DNA from: Ptychodera flava
Lineage: Eukaryota; Hemichordata; Enteropneusta; Ptychoderidae
Length of the DNA: 64,000 nt
Reading direction: 5' to 3'
Assembly: GCF_041260155.1 (NCBI RefSeq)
Contig: NC_091931.1
Coordinates: forward strand, 33,431,541-33,495,540
Shown here: positions 12,101 to 24,100 of the stretch, piece by piece
Position numbering within the stretch: the first letter of the stretch is position 1
How the letters are laid out: each line of letters opens with the position of its first letter
Position numbers and translations under genes: made by a program
The notes under the pieces: generated by a model
Told to the model about the DNA's origin: nothing
Database searches by the model: none
Seen by the model: the letters and a program-made list of their open reading frames with translations, nothing else

Positions 12101-12322
12101 TGGTATTATGTTTTGAAAATGTGGTGACCCCCCCTTCCTACCAGTGAAAAAGCGATGACCCCCCCTTTGCGGATTCCAAAATTATGATGACCCCCCCCCC
12201 TGGATTTTGCCGGCCCCCCCGGCCGTAAAAACTGAACGGTACCTAAGGAATGCGGTATGGATTTTAGAAATACACTGGAAATACGTTGAATATCGAGGAC
12301 ACTCTTCATCCATAAATTCACG

Positions 12323-12437
12323 GTCACTTGTGATCGGTCTATTCCGCTCGGCGTCTATGCCCCCATGGACGTGTGTACATATGCCTGAGAAATATGGGGG
12401 CATAGACACCGAGCGGAATAGACCGATCACAAGTGAC
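12323..12437. repeat. Short hairpin with 44 bp arms
   Basis: Arms 12323-12366 and 12394-12437 are reverse complements with about one mismatch, around a 27 bp loop. It lies 80 bp right of the larger element and is probably a small MITE. Confidence 0.85.
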
Positions 12438-12439
12438 TG

Positions 12440-14475
12440 TGATAAATTACATGATTTCGTTGTTCCACTATCTTGTGTTAATAATATCATGTCACAGGAG
12501 GGACTGTGATCAAGTCCCAGAGTTAACTCTTGAAGTCTTTGCGCTCCTCAACTGAACTGAAACGTAACCTTCAGCAGACCACAGGCGCTTCGATCCTCGC
12601 TTCATGAAGTCCCCATGATACAATGCTATGATCGAAGTACCTCTGCTGCAGATGCATGCTGTCCAGTCTATAGGAGTTATATGGACCCACGGTCCCGAGG
12701 GACCGTGATGGACCAGGTAGTTTTAGTGTTGAGTTAGGCCATGTTCCGATGTTCAGATATGTAGACTATCAACAAGGGTATGAAGCGGACTTGTCCGGGC
12801 TGCTAATAAAACTGCCCATTCCAGTGAAAAAATAAACACAAATCATTTTTAATGGATAAAAGTATTAAAAAATAATACAAGGCAATGCATCACCACAATA
12901 TTTCTGACAACATTTTAAATAAACAAAAACCCATGCCAATTATCAAAATTATCAAAATGATCAAAATCAGTGGTTTTTAGGACAAATTACAAATACTGAT
13001 TTTGTGACTGAAAATGGCAAAAAGTGACTTTAAAATGATTCAATCTAAAAAGCAAAGAGACCGTTTAACATTTTTTTTATTTTATTTTATTTTATTTTTG
13101 TTTAATTTGTCCATCATCCAACGGGTCTGAGATATCTTTGTCCTCAGCATACCGCACACTGCATACGGGACACGCCAAGCCATCACATTAGTCCATTGGA
13201 CCGTTGGTCCAAAGGACTTAAAACAACAAAGTTACCAGAGAAAGTTGCATCGTTTTTATTGTAAGATCCTTTAATTTTTGTAAAAGAAACCATACAACCT
13301 CAAGACACTAATGAGAGATTTACACGACATAGCATTTGATAATATGGGTGTTCTCACTTTATTCTGTTCCACATCTGCATAGATTTCTTTCTATATGCAG
13401 ATTAATGCAAAGAAATAACTTTGAACTGCACAGTGGAATGGCAATAGGTTTAAAAGCAAAGAATCAAATAGATTGCACTTGTTGTGAAGTAACAATTTTA
13501 CTCTGATTCTTGGACAAATGATTTCACACAGCATCAACTGACAATTATTTGTATCTGGAACATGAACAGTTTCCCCAGCATGACTTACAGATTCAGGTAG
13601 GAGATGATGATGCTAGCAATGAAGGATGTGCTCACACTTTTCAATATACCTGACATCACTTTTAAGTAATCTGCTGTGACTTGTGTGTATTTTGACCAAA
13701 ATTCAGAAACACGTGTCTCCAGTAACTGACAACTGCGACTTAGAACTGGCCCTCAACATTTTTTTTGCTTTTTTACAAAACTCACGCATGATTTTGTCAA
13801 ATATTGCTAGTTGTTTTATATGTCACAACCCATTAAAAATACAGTCACAAAAAGCTTTTATTATAACCGACCTACCCGATTTCCTGAAGACACGTTAATG
13901 GAGATATTGTTTTTTTGTTCAGTCTTACGTAGGTAATGATGAATACTTTCATTATAAAATGTGAAAGAAAATAGCTTTTTCCAAAACATGAATTTCTCTG
14001 ATTCTTACTTCATGATTCTATTTGTATTGTTGTGAATGAACATGATCTTGCAGTTCCTTCACACGGATAATATAAAATAACTTAAGTTATCAAAAATTGA
14101 GTAGTATGTACATAGAACTATGTATCTGATGTAGAACACATCTTGCATCCACTGTATGGTTTTAAAATTTACAACAATCTATAAATTTCAGTGCATTATT
14201 GTTCATAATATTGATACTATAAAGAATTTCTACATTAATTGTATATGTTGTAATGATATTCACTACAGACTAAGTCCCAAAGACGTTTTCACTCAATGAC
14301 ACAGTCCCTCCAATCACTGGGGGGGGGGGGGGGGTTGAACTGTGTGAAGGATAAAATATTGCGTAGGTATAGATCACACAGAAAAAAACAAGGCAATCTG
14401 GCCTAAAAGTAACTTTTCTTGGAAATCAACTGGACAAAAAGATAGGCCAAATTCCATAAGGTACATCTTTGACTG
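12440..14475. other. Intergenic sequence, possibly including distal 3' UTR of the minus-strand receptor
   Basis: AT-rich, with a (TTTTA)n run at about 13075-13100 and poly-G at 14320-14334. No convincing coding exon was seen on either strand. Confidence 0.5.
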
Positions 14476-14479
14476 ATCA

Positions 14480-14485
14480 TTTATT
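14480..14485 (-). terminator. Candidate polyadenylation signal for the minus-strand receptor
   Basis: AATAAA on the minus strand about 550 bases past the stop codon. More distal candidates exist in the TTTTA run near 13080. Confidence 0.25.
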
Positions 14486-15030
14486 TTTGCATAGGATGAT
14501 GTGAGGTTGAGATGACGGACATGGTTGCAGCAAAAGATGTGAAGGAGTAGAGTTTGACATGTCCACTGTCTCACCCGATTCATTTTACCACAGCCCCTCT
14601 ACGACTGTGCTTGTACTGACTGCACAGTATCTCAGAGAACACCAGTAACATAGCAGTCAGTGTGCGTTCTGCAAAAGTTTCGGAAAATTCCATGTCCAAA
14701 TCTCATTCCATGAATTGGAATACACGTGGCTTCAGGCTTACTTGGAATATGGGATACAAAACTGCTTTCGGACTGAAATAGAATTTGTTCAAAGTTGGGC
14801 TAAGACCTAGTTAGTGTGGACCAATTTGTTTGGACTGGATTGCTTTTTTGGGCGAAGTTGACTGCATACCATGTAGATTATATAAAGTCTTTACAAAAAT
14901 CCCACAAGGATGAAAACTGCAGAGTCACTGTCAAGTTCACATGTTTACAATAAAGAATAGACAATACAGACAGATATTGAATATCACTCTTTAAAAAAGG
15001 AAACACAAAACACACAAAATGTTTCACATA

Positions 15031-15120
15031 TCAGACACGCCTATTTCCTGACCCTCCTAGCAACGGTTCTCTGTCTTCTGAGTTCTGTATGGAGCCATAA
15101 CCTGATTTGCCACCGCTTGA
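15031..15120 (-). CDS. Minus-strand receptor exon 12: cytoplasmic tail with sorting signals
   Basis: 29 codons and TGA. Begins SSGGKSGYGSI (a YxxPhi candidate) and contains NSEDREPLL, which fits [DE]xxxL[LI]. LIMP-2 uses such an acidic dileucine to reach lysosomes through AP-3, so lysosomal targeting is inferred. Confidence 0.9.
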   Translation of the reverse strand, partial: SSGGKSGYGSIQNSEDREPLLGGSGNRRV

Positions 15121-18100
15121 CTGAAATGATGAAAGAATTAAATGATGATAATATCTCACAACAAAAGGAAAACAGATTATATACACTGTATAAAAGTCTG
15201 ACTGGACACAATACTAGAATATTACCTGCATCACAGAATGTAATTTGCATCACAGAATGCGTTGTATGTGTACAACTATTAGAACATTTTCTGTATCACA
15301 GAGCATGCTATCTGCACCACAACTTTGTTTCGGTGACATTTAAGCATGTCTAATATTGTCTGCAGGACAGAATGTATTGTCCCCAGTGTGGATTGTCTGA
15401 GAGTATCAAGAGTTTTGATCATGGTATTTTCTTCACATGCTGTCATCAACATCATAGAGTACATTGTGCGCATCACAGAGTGTGATACAGATGCATTTAT
15501 GTGCAATAGTGCGTGCAAGAGTTGAGATTCTGACACTGTGTTGCCTGTGAGATTTCTATTCTAGTCAACCTTTTCACCGTCACAGTTTGGTTCAAACCCA
15601 CTGTTTATCAATGGTGATTATGGACCAGTCTACAGGGAATTAGGGGTGAGCAGGTTAAAGACTGCCAATCCTCGATGCCATTATAAACAGTTCAGGTCTG
15701 TTTTCATCCCACAGAGAAGGTAAAATTCACAGACTACCCTGTGAACACCCCTGCAATGACTATCTGTTCAACAAGGTGCTTGGACAGCAGCACACCTTAC
15801 CTGTTCTTTTTGCTTTCTTAGTACCAATGCAAGAACCGTGATGAGAATTATAAGACATCCAATTCCGACTACAACCCATGGGATGTATTTACATAGTTTG
15901 ACTGGCAGAGCAACTTGAGATTTATACTTAGCTACACTCGCATCATCTATCGTGTAAGTCTGGAGAGAAAAAAAATGGCAGCAGATGAACGACTCATCCG
16001 AGAATTTTCAGAATGCCATTGAATGGGAAGTACAGTCCTCTCATGAATATTCATACATATAGGTTACACTGAGCATGCTCACTATACTAATTTGAATAAT
16101 ATCGCAACATCGCTTTCAGTTTTGGACAAAAGCCTTCACTGTAAGTGCTAACAATCTACAGTGCAGCCGTCTTGAGACGTAATTTGGCAATACTCATGAA
16201 GCCAATTCAGAACAGTGTTTGAAACACTGTTGCAAAGGACCAAAATATACTCAAGTGGAAGAAACTATCAGAGATTTTAGCAACAGCTGGTTACTTTTGA
16301 TAGAAAGGTCTCATAATTCAGTTGTCCCTAAAGCTTAACATGCATTATCTTGTGAACTGGCCAGCTGCATTTCATTCTCTATGCAAAAAATTGTTAAATT
16401 ACCTCATTAATCCACACGACAGGATAAAACTGATCATTTACTTTAGAAAGATCACTGAAAAAGAAAGAAAGATTAAAGAAACCTTTGTTATCAACTGATT
16501 ATGTTTGATCTTGTAGGATTGTTTGTTTGCCGAATGCAAAAAACTCCATATGTGTTAGTGTTATGGCCAGATATAAAATCCATAAAAGATTAATGAGACT
16601 TTATTTGATGGGAGATGATTGTGTTTGGAATGACGACAGATCCTGTGTAGTCTGACAACTAATTGATTTACAGCCGAGCACACTACATGGAATAAAATCA
16701 ATGTTGTGTTATGAACCGTACACTGAAATCAGGTGTAGTAGCACTACAGTATGAACACATGTCCCCCTTGAGCTCTTTGAAATATTACCAATTTCAGTGA
16801 TTCAAGTCCATTGACACTTGCCCATTCCATTAGAATTGAAATGTTCACTGCCCAGTGGATAGGCACAATTCAACAGTTATGAATATCAGTGTTGGGTAAA
16901 CTATTGTACAACAGATATGAACATAAATGCCGTGAATACTGACGATTTATTAATACAATGCTGATAACAATCAATTTCAGATTTGCTTTTCGACCCAAAG
17001 AAATGAAAACGCATGACCACAGAAAGTAAATTTATGTCAAGAAAGTGTTTTAGATTTATTAGATCTATAGTTGCATCATCTCTACTGATGGACACTGAAG
17101 GTATGGAGAATTGCAGTTAACTTGATGCTAAAATGATTTGTCAATACTTACTCAATATCTTGATGCCTTTGCAAATGTGCGTTGATTTGAAGTCGTTTTG
17201 CCACTCTCATTGATACGCCAGTGATCTGACAGACGAAGGGATATGGTGTAAGTATTAACCCTTTGAGCGCCAAAGTCAATTTTTGTCACCCTTATAAATT
17301 ATGCCTCAGTCAATTTTTGTCATATTTTTGCCAAAATTTTGATAAAAAACTGGGGCCAATGAAATGTTGTGTTCATTTGGTTCAAAATTATCAGAAAAAT
17401 TACAGAAAAGTTCATAAAAATTTGTAAAATGTTGGACTGAAATTTTGGTGGGAAAAAATACAGCACTCAAAGGGTTAATGTTTGCTTTTCAGAGTATTCA
17501 TATACATGATTTCTTAATATTGCAATGTTGAATTTCTGAAATCTGTTCCAGGAGTGAGCAAATCCAGTGGTCCGGGGTCTGGGACCGCCAATTATTTACT
17601 CAGGACCTAAATTGTTTTGCTGTTTAGTCTGATCGGCCAGTCAATAATGAGGATAATTGATAAAAATCTGGTTGAGAATGAAAGTAGGACAATTAGACAA
17701 AGCTGCAGGATCACTCGATTTGTTTCTATATTGATTATCGGCCCATCATTTTCAAAATGGATTTGATCACCACTGTTTTCTTAACGTTGAAATTTGTTGC
17801 TTGCGAGAAAACAAGATTCTTCAACAAGTTAGTAGTAAGTGTAGTATATAGCAATATTGAGGTCATCTCTATTGGCATTTTGTAGCACAGTAACTTACAA
17901 GCATCCCCATTGCCCTGGTAACTAACAGCCAATCACAAACAATGACACATTCGGTGTTTGGCAGAAGCACAAGGTGAACTTACATAATCAGTGTCTATGA
18001 GTGTTTGATGTTCTTCCTTATTTGGGTTCAAGCAAGGAAGCTGGACGTGTTCATCAGCGTACAGGAAATGCGGAAGGGAGTAAACAACTGGTGCTCCTAC

Positions 18101-21100
18101 ACAACAAACAAACAAATTGGCAATAAGCAGGGGAATACAACAATCGAACAGACAAAACACTGTGAAAAGTCGACGAGTGATGGATTCATTTGTGCAATAC
18201 AAAAGCCCAGGCACACGTAACATTTCTGACATGGTGATCTGGTTTGAATAATGGGATTTCTGGGTAATAAATAAAGATTATCTCTGGTATCCTGACATGC
18301 TGTTGTTTATTATAAAAGTCAGCTGCAGAACTGTGCACTGCACACAGATATCAGCTAGTGCATAGCATGCATAAATGACATGTGAGAAAACTCATGGTAT
18401 GAAAGCTATTCAAAATCAGGGAAACCCACAAAATTTCGTTATGCCTGTTGATCAAAACTGGTTGAAAGGCACTAGGAAGGTGCATAAACAATCAATCCAC
18501 ACACCACTCGTCTAAATATTAACTCTTGCCATTTGACTTGTGACACTTTCATAGCATCAACTTTACAGATGCTAAGCATCGGTAGATGTTCCTGCTTGAA
18601 TCTAGTCTGTTATTCTCTAGCTTACATACAATAAACAGTATTGTGCTTGTATGTTTTTAAACGGGAATATAGAGGATCGTGGGTGCACAATGGGGGATTA
18701 CTGATGGCGCATCCTTTGCATACACTGGTTGGGAGTTTATGAATTTTCATGTAACATTGCTTTGACAGTATGTTAAATTTGAATAATCGTGATGGGCACT
18801 TTCGTGACATATGCAAATAGGGGTCAAATGGCCATACAGGAAACACATTTTCAAACATATTTCTTCCTGTGACAAAAAACAGACCATTTTTAGTTTATTT
18901 TCAACTCAAGTTTAGTTGCTACATATTCACAGACATCATATGCAAGATTCAATGACAATGATCGCCTGAAACATGGCAAAGTTAAAGGATTCTGGGACCA
19001 AACATGGCACGTCCGTTTAGTAGAGTGGCTTTTTTACATTTGCATAGATTTACGATAATCCGGCTTTTGTAGGGAAAGTTCCTATTTAAATTGAAGTTTT
19101 TAGGTTTAGCTACATTGTAGACTGCACGAGATGAAACATCCTCAAAGACAGAGTTGTCCGTTAATGGCCCCAATGCCAGGCCTGGCTGCAAAAACTGTCA
19201 ATCTGAGTTTTATCCTTAAAGTGCAGATTTTGATGGCTACGCAGACTTTTGGTCAAAATACCATCATATGTCCATAATGTTATTCCAATACATATATAAA
19301 TGGTAGAAAGGCGATTTTATTGGCCCCGTGGGGTTTTGATATACTGCTGACCGAAAAAATGCTGTTTGATATGTACAAAACCTGGAGATGATCATCTATC
19401 TCTTGTTATGTTATTTTAACAATAATATCAGATAAACAAACCTTTCTGACAGTTGCTAGCATTGAGAAGGCCCCCAGGCAGACAATAATCATGATTTGGT
19501 GTGCAGAAGCCAGCGTTGTCTGGATTTGTGATGTTATCCGCAAGGAGCTTCTTTGGAGATGTGTATCGCTTGACGCTGATACCTTTGATATCAACGTCTT
19601 TTTCATAGAGACCGTAAACTGACCTGCAAAAAAGAGTTCAGCAATGTCTGAATCAAATTTCACAAAAATTCATCAACATGTAAACTCTAACACATTCAAT
19701 TCTCTGATACACTGGGCTTGAAATTAGCTTGAAAATAGATTTAATATGCCATGTCACTTTGGTGAAAGTAACTGATTTCTATTAAGATAGAAGACTACAC
19801 GCCCAGGAAATCGAAACTTTTCACAACATTACTGAAGAATGAATGAATAGTTTAAAAATATCCTATACACGCCATTAGCTGCGCAAAAGGCGCAGGTTTC
19901 ATGTTCATGATTTTTTACGATCTCAGAAGTACCCTCACCAATAAACTGTGATACTTTTCAAACTATTCAATGGTAATTTGAAAGAACAGGAAACTGATTA
20001 TTCAGTACACAATGTTGTCTTGCTGTAGAATCCTATCTACTGTATGAAGTAAACTGGATCACATCAGAGACCACTATTCAAGTGTTGTGAGAAGAAGGGT
20101 ACTGCCGTATACTTGGGTGTGTAAATTGCCATGAATACTATCATGTTGTTCCAATATCTTCAGTTCACTGAATTCTAGAACTTTTTCAGTCATTACCAAC
20201 TATATGGCATGCTAAAAGATGGAAATTTCTGTATCTCAAAGAGTTGATATTTCACTGATACACGATGTAGCTCACCATATCGATTGACACTGAGAATCAA
20301 ATATAAAAATTTACAAACCTGCAAATGTCTGATGAGTAGATATAAGCTGGTTGACTTGGATCAAAAAACGGCGGGGCAAGAGATCCGTCTAGAATACGAT
20401 GAAAATATTGTGAAATCAGAATAGAAGCAACAGGACAATTCTCAGTTTTTTTTTTCCAGCTTCAAACATGATTAATCCTAATCCATGACCTGTATTCAGA
20501 GATCTTTATATTTTTTGCAAATACATTTGATATACAATGACTGGATTTGGAAATTTGAAAGCACAGATGTTTCCATTCCATCTAGAGATGATAGTAATAC
20601 AATGGTTGACCTGAAGGACATTTAACTGTCCTACATGTTAAATATTTTATCCTCCTGCAATGAAATTTCATTTTATTAAAACTTAAAAAATTGTGAGCAC
20701 ATTCCGCACACATGGCACCCGCCACATATCAATCTGTAAATCAAATAGGAAGTGGTCTTAATGTACAAACAAACGTTGATTTACTTCCATGTAGTTTTGT
20801 AACCAATCAAAATGGAATCCCATGACAGTTCACGCTGCAGCTTATTGTTATGACCTCTTTGACCAGTCGAGTGTTATTATCAGGTCCCGCTTCAAAATTC
20901 TGGCATGCGGGAAACCCACTTCACACCATGTTCACAACTCATACATCAGTACAACCTGTCAGACACACGCAAATTGAGTGAAAATGTCACATGAGTACCA
21001 AGACCACACCATTCAAATGCCATCTTGTAGACCAAGTCTGGTATGTCAAAGGTCAAATACTACAATGTGAGCACCACTGAGAGGCGTTGCCATACCTGTG

Positions 21101-24100
21101 CCATTAATCATATTTGCATATTTGTCAGGCCACCATGACAGACTGGATGCGTTTTGCCAGTCTTTGATGATGTTTAACCTTTCTGCATCAGTGTAAACAG
21201 TGTACTCTCCATCATCAGAACCGTTCCTCTGAAAAAGAAAGAGTTCAGGCATTGTTACACCAGATTTAGACATTTACATTGCATCATATGTATTTCACAC
21301 CATCTGTCGAAAGACCGAGACAAATTGTAGATATTTGCAACACTTTACACATCACATATAAATTTCACAGACTGGGTTTATTTCTGTCTTGTTGGTTTCA
21401 CAACATAAGGAACTGATTCACGTTAAATTTAATCTAGTATGATTTTTTCATCATGGCCAACTGTACTTCCTGATACAAAATATGTTGACAGTACAATTTC
21501 ATCATTAAAAGAAACACAATCCGCGTTTTCAGAGGTTGTGTTAGAAGACTGTGATTTTGCATCAGTTGAGTTTATAGATCCAATTAAGGTAGTATGAGCC
21601 CTGAAAGTGAAAGACTTAAACTTTTGCTCAAACTTTTCTTTCTCATAATCATATTTTTCATCTGCACAACAAATATCAAATCAGTAAGTACGGCGGTTCT
21701 CAAGATATTTGAGTAGACGGACACCTCACAAATGGACATACATACATACATATACATACAGACTAATGCTGGACAGATACCCATCCCAATAGCTTCTATA
21801 GACTGTAGTCTATAGCAGCTAAAAATTGGGGGTCACTGTGCAAATTTTGGCATTAGAGAAACAAATTACCCAAGAGTTATGGATATTTGAAATTCAAAAT
21901 GGAAGCCACCCCTGTGTTAACTCTATGGGAAAAAAGAACATTTTGGATTTTCGAAAAACCAACATGATCAAAATTTTTCTTACTCAAAGAGCTTTAAAAT
22001 CAGCCCCAGCAAGTGGTAGATCAGAAAAGAATTTTACAAATTTGCCAGTTCAAATATCTGTCCCCATGGTGCAGGCTACCTTAACTGATATCAAACTAAA
22101 ATTAATAGCAAGCTACACCTACACTGAACAATTTTACAAATCGATATGATCCTAGGGGGTACAGTTGTTCAAAGATGCTGTGAGCCCCCCACCCCCCCGA
22201 AAACTCCCCAAGGATGGATGAGCCAAGTATTATATATATATATAAAACTTTCTGAGAAAATTAGTGCTTCAATTTTCATCAAAAACAAAACTAAAACTTT
22301 CAAGATTGTATGAATATGCATCAAAAGTGAGAAATAATGAACTAGGTACTTACCCCCATGAATATACCAAACTCTGTCGGTATATGTACACCAAAGTCCT
22401 TTAACGCATCCTGAATGAACTCCAGCATAGGATCTTCATAGCCCCACATCAATCCCTTCACAGGTATTTCCATGAACAGTGAGGCGTCGGAGACTTTCTC
22501 AAGGGCTTCTACCAAATACTGCAGCCAGTCTGGCTCATACTTCACCAGATTGGCAACCGTCTAGAATTGAAGAGCAGAAACCACGCAATATTATGATCTT
22601 GTCAGATCATGTCACACAGTAAATCAATTGATACACAAAGGAAGCCATCCATCAAAGCCAAAATAATTGTCCCTGTTTGTGGTTTTGTGCTGTGTCTTCA
22701 TGTTCTTTACAATTTTAACATTTACTGGTATGTTTTTTTACCTAGACTGACTGGAATTTATGTTACAGAAAAACAGACAAAGAAAGTTGACATACTTTTG
22801 TGCTTAGGAAATCAAAATAAAGATTTGATACATTTGATACAGAGTCTTTGAAGCATAGCTGTATATTATTTACACTAAACCAAACTGATAAGCACTTCAA
22901 CGAACATTTGTATTTCAAATACACATGTGTAGAACTGATTATCCAATCACCGCTTCCCGTCAGTGCCATCCTATTATCATCAGTGATGTTGCCATAATAG
23001 TATATGTCACAATTGGCTGTGGGTGGGGAAGGTGAGATGCAGAAAATGACTCTCAAATGATAACTTGTGAGTTATGACTTTTGGCCATTTCTACTGTTAC
23101 CTGTCACAAAGTCCTTTTTTGCACTGAAAAAAGGGCTCAGTAATCAAAAACATTTGAATTTTATGTTAATGAATGTCTACCAAGACACAAGAAATTTCAG
23201 GGAGAATAAACATCATTTTGCCGTCCTTTAATTTCAGCACATCAACTGCAAACAGTATCAATTGAAGGTTAATGTACAGTGCATATTCAATGATATTCTT
23301 TTGTAACAAGTCATGATGATGGAGACTGCGGCCAACCATGCATAGATTTTGCAAGTTTTCAGAGTTATCCACCTGAACTTGAAGCTACAAGGAACAAACA
23401 CTGTCAATAAAAGTTTTCAAAGCACCATCTGTGTGAAAGTCCTAGGATTATAACCTTGCCTGAATTGTGCCAACAACTTATTTCCTAGTTAAATATACAT
23501 AAATATACCAGTAAGGTTGGTTGACATAGAAATGTTTCCTTTACACTGTTTACACTTTTCATTTTGCATACCATTAGAATTTCTCATATCTGGCTGATAA
23601 TTTGACCTCAGTATATCTCTCCTTGTTTGTTATTAGTCAACAAGGAATTGAGGTCAAAGTGTGACCTTTATACCCTGTCAGGGACAATGAACTGGATCAC
23701 AAGGCGAATAAAATGGTGTCATAGTTACAGATGCTATCAAACAAATGACTGTGTACTGGATCACAGGGTGTGTCTCCCGTGAAATCTAGACTACATCACT
23801 TTCAATTTTACTCAGGAACAAAATAAAAAGATGTATAGCCTACTGCCAATACATACCTTGCCATGTATCCGCAAAAAATGTACAGACTTTTGTAACAGTT
23901 TACAAAGGCTCTTCATTTCATGGTGACAATAGAATACACTGCTTTACATTTGCGTTTCAAAAAACAACTCATGAACAGTCAACAGCAATGACTTTGTTTG
24001 ACCATTGACCCTTGAGAAAAATGAGGGTCTATGAATTGACCAGTGTCTGAGTACAGCCTCTTGACATGTAAGATTTTTTAAAACCCTTAGATTAAATTTT

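Larger units (their letters stand above)
11103..12243. mobile_element. TAA-flanked inverted-repeat element with internal tandem GC-rich units
   Basis: The left end reads GGGAGCGTTCAGTTTTTAC and the right end is its diverged reverse complement, ending ACTGAACGGTACC. A TAA duplication flanks it at 11100-11102 and 12244-12246. A 3 bp TWA target duplication with GGG-starting termini suggests PIF/Harbinger. Poly-G/poly-C follows each terminus. The centre (about 11450-12100) is a tandem array of 137-138 bp units, each made of two diverged halves around a GGGCCGCC-GGCGGCCC stem. No transposase frame, so it is non-autonomous. Confidence 0.8.

Noticed and set aside
11100..12250. CRISPR-like repeat array
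   Set aside because: The repeats are contiguous 138 bp units without spacers in a eukaryotic transposon.
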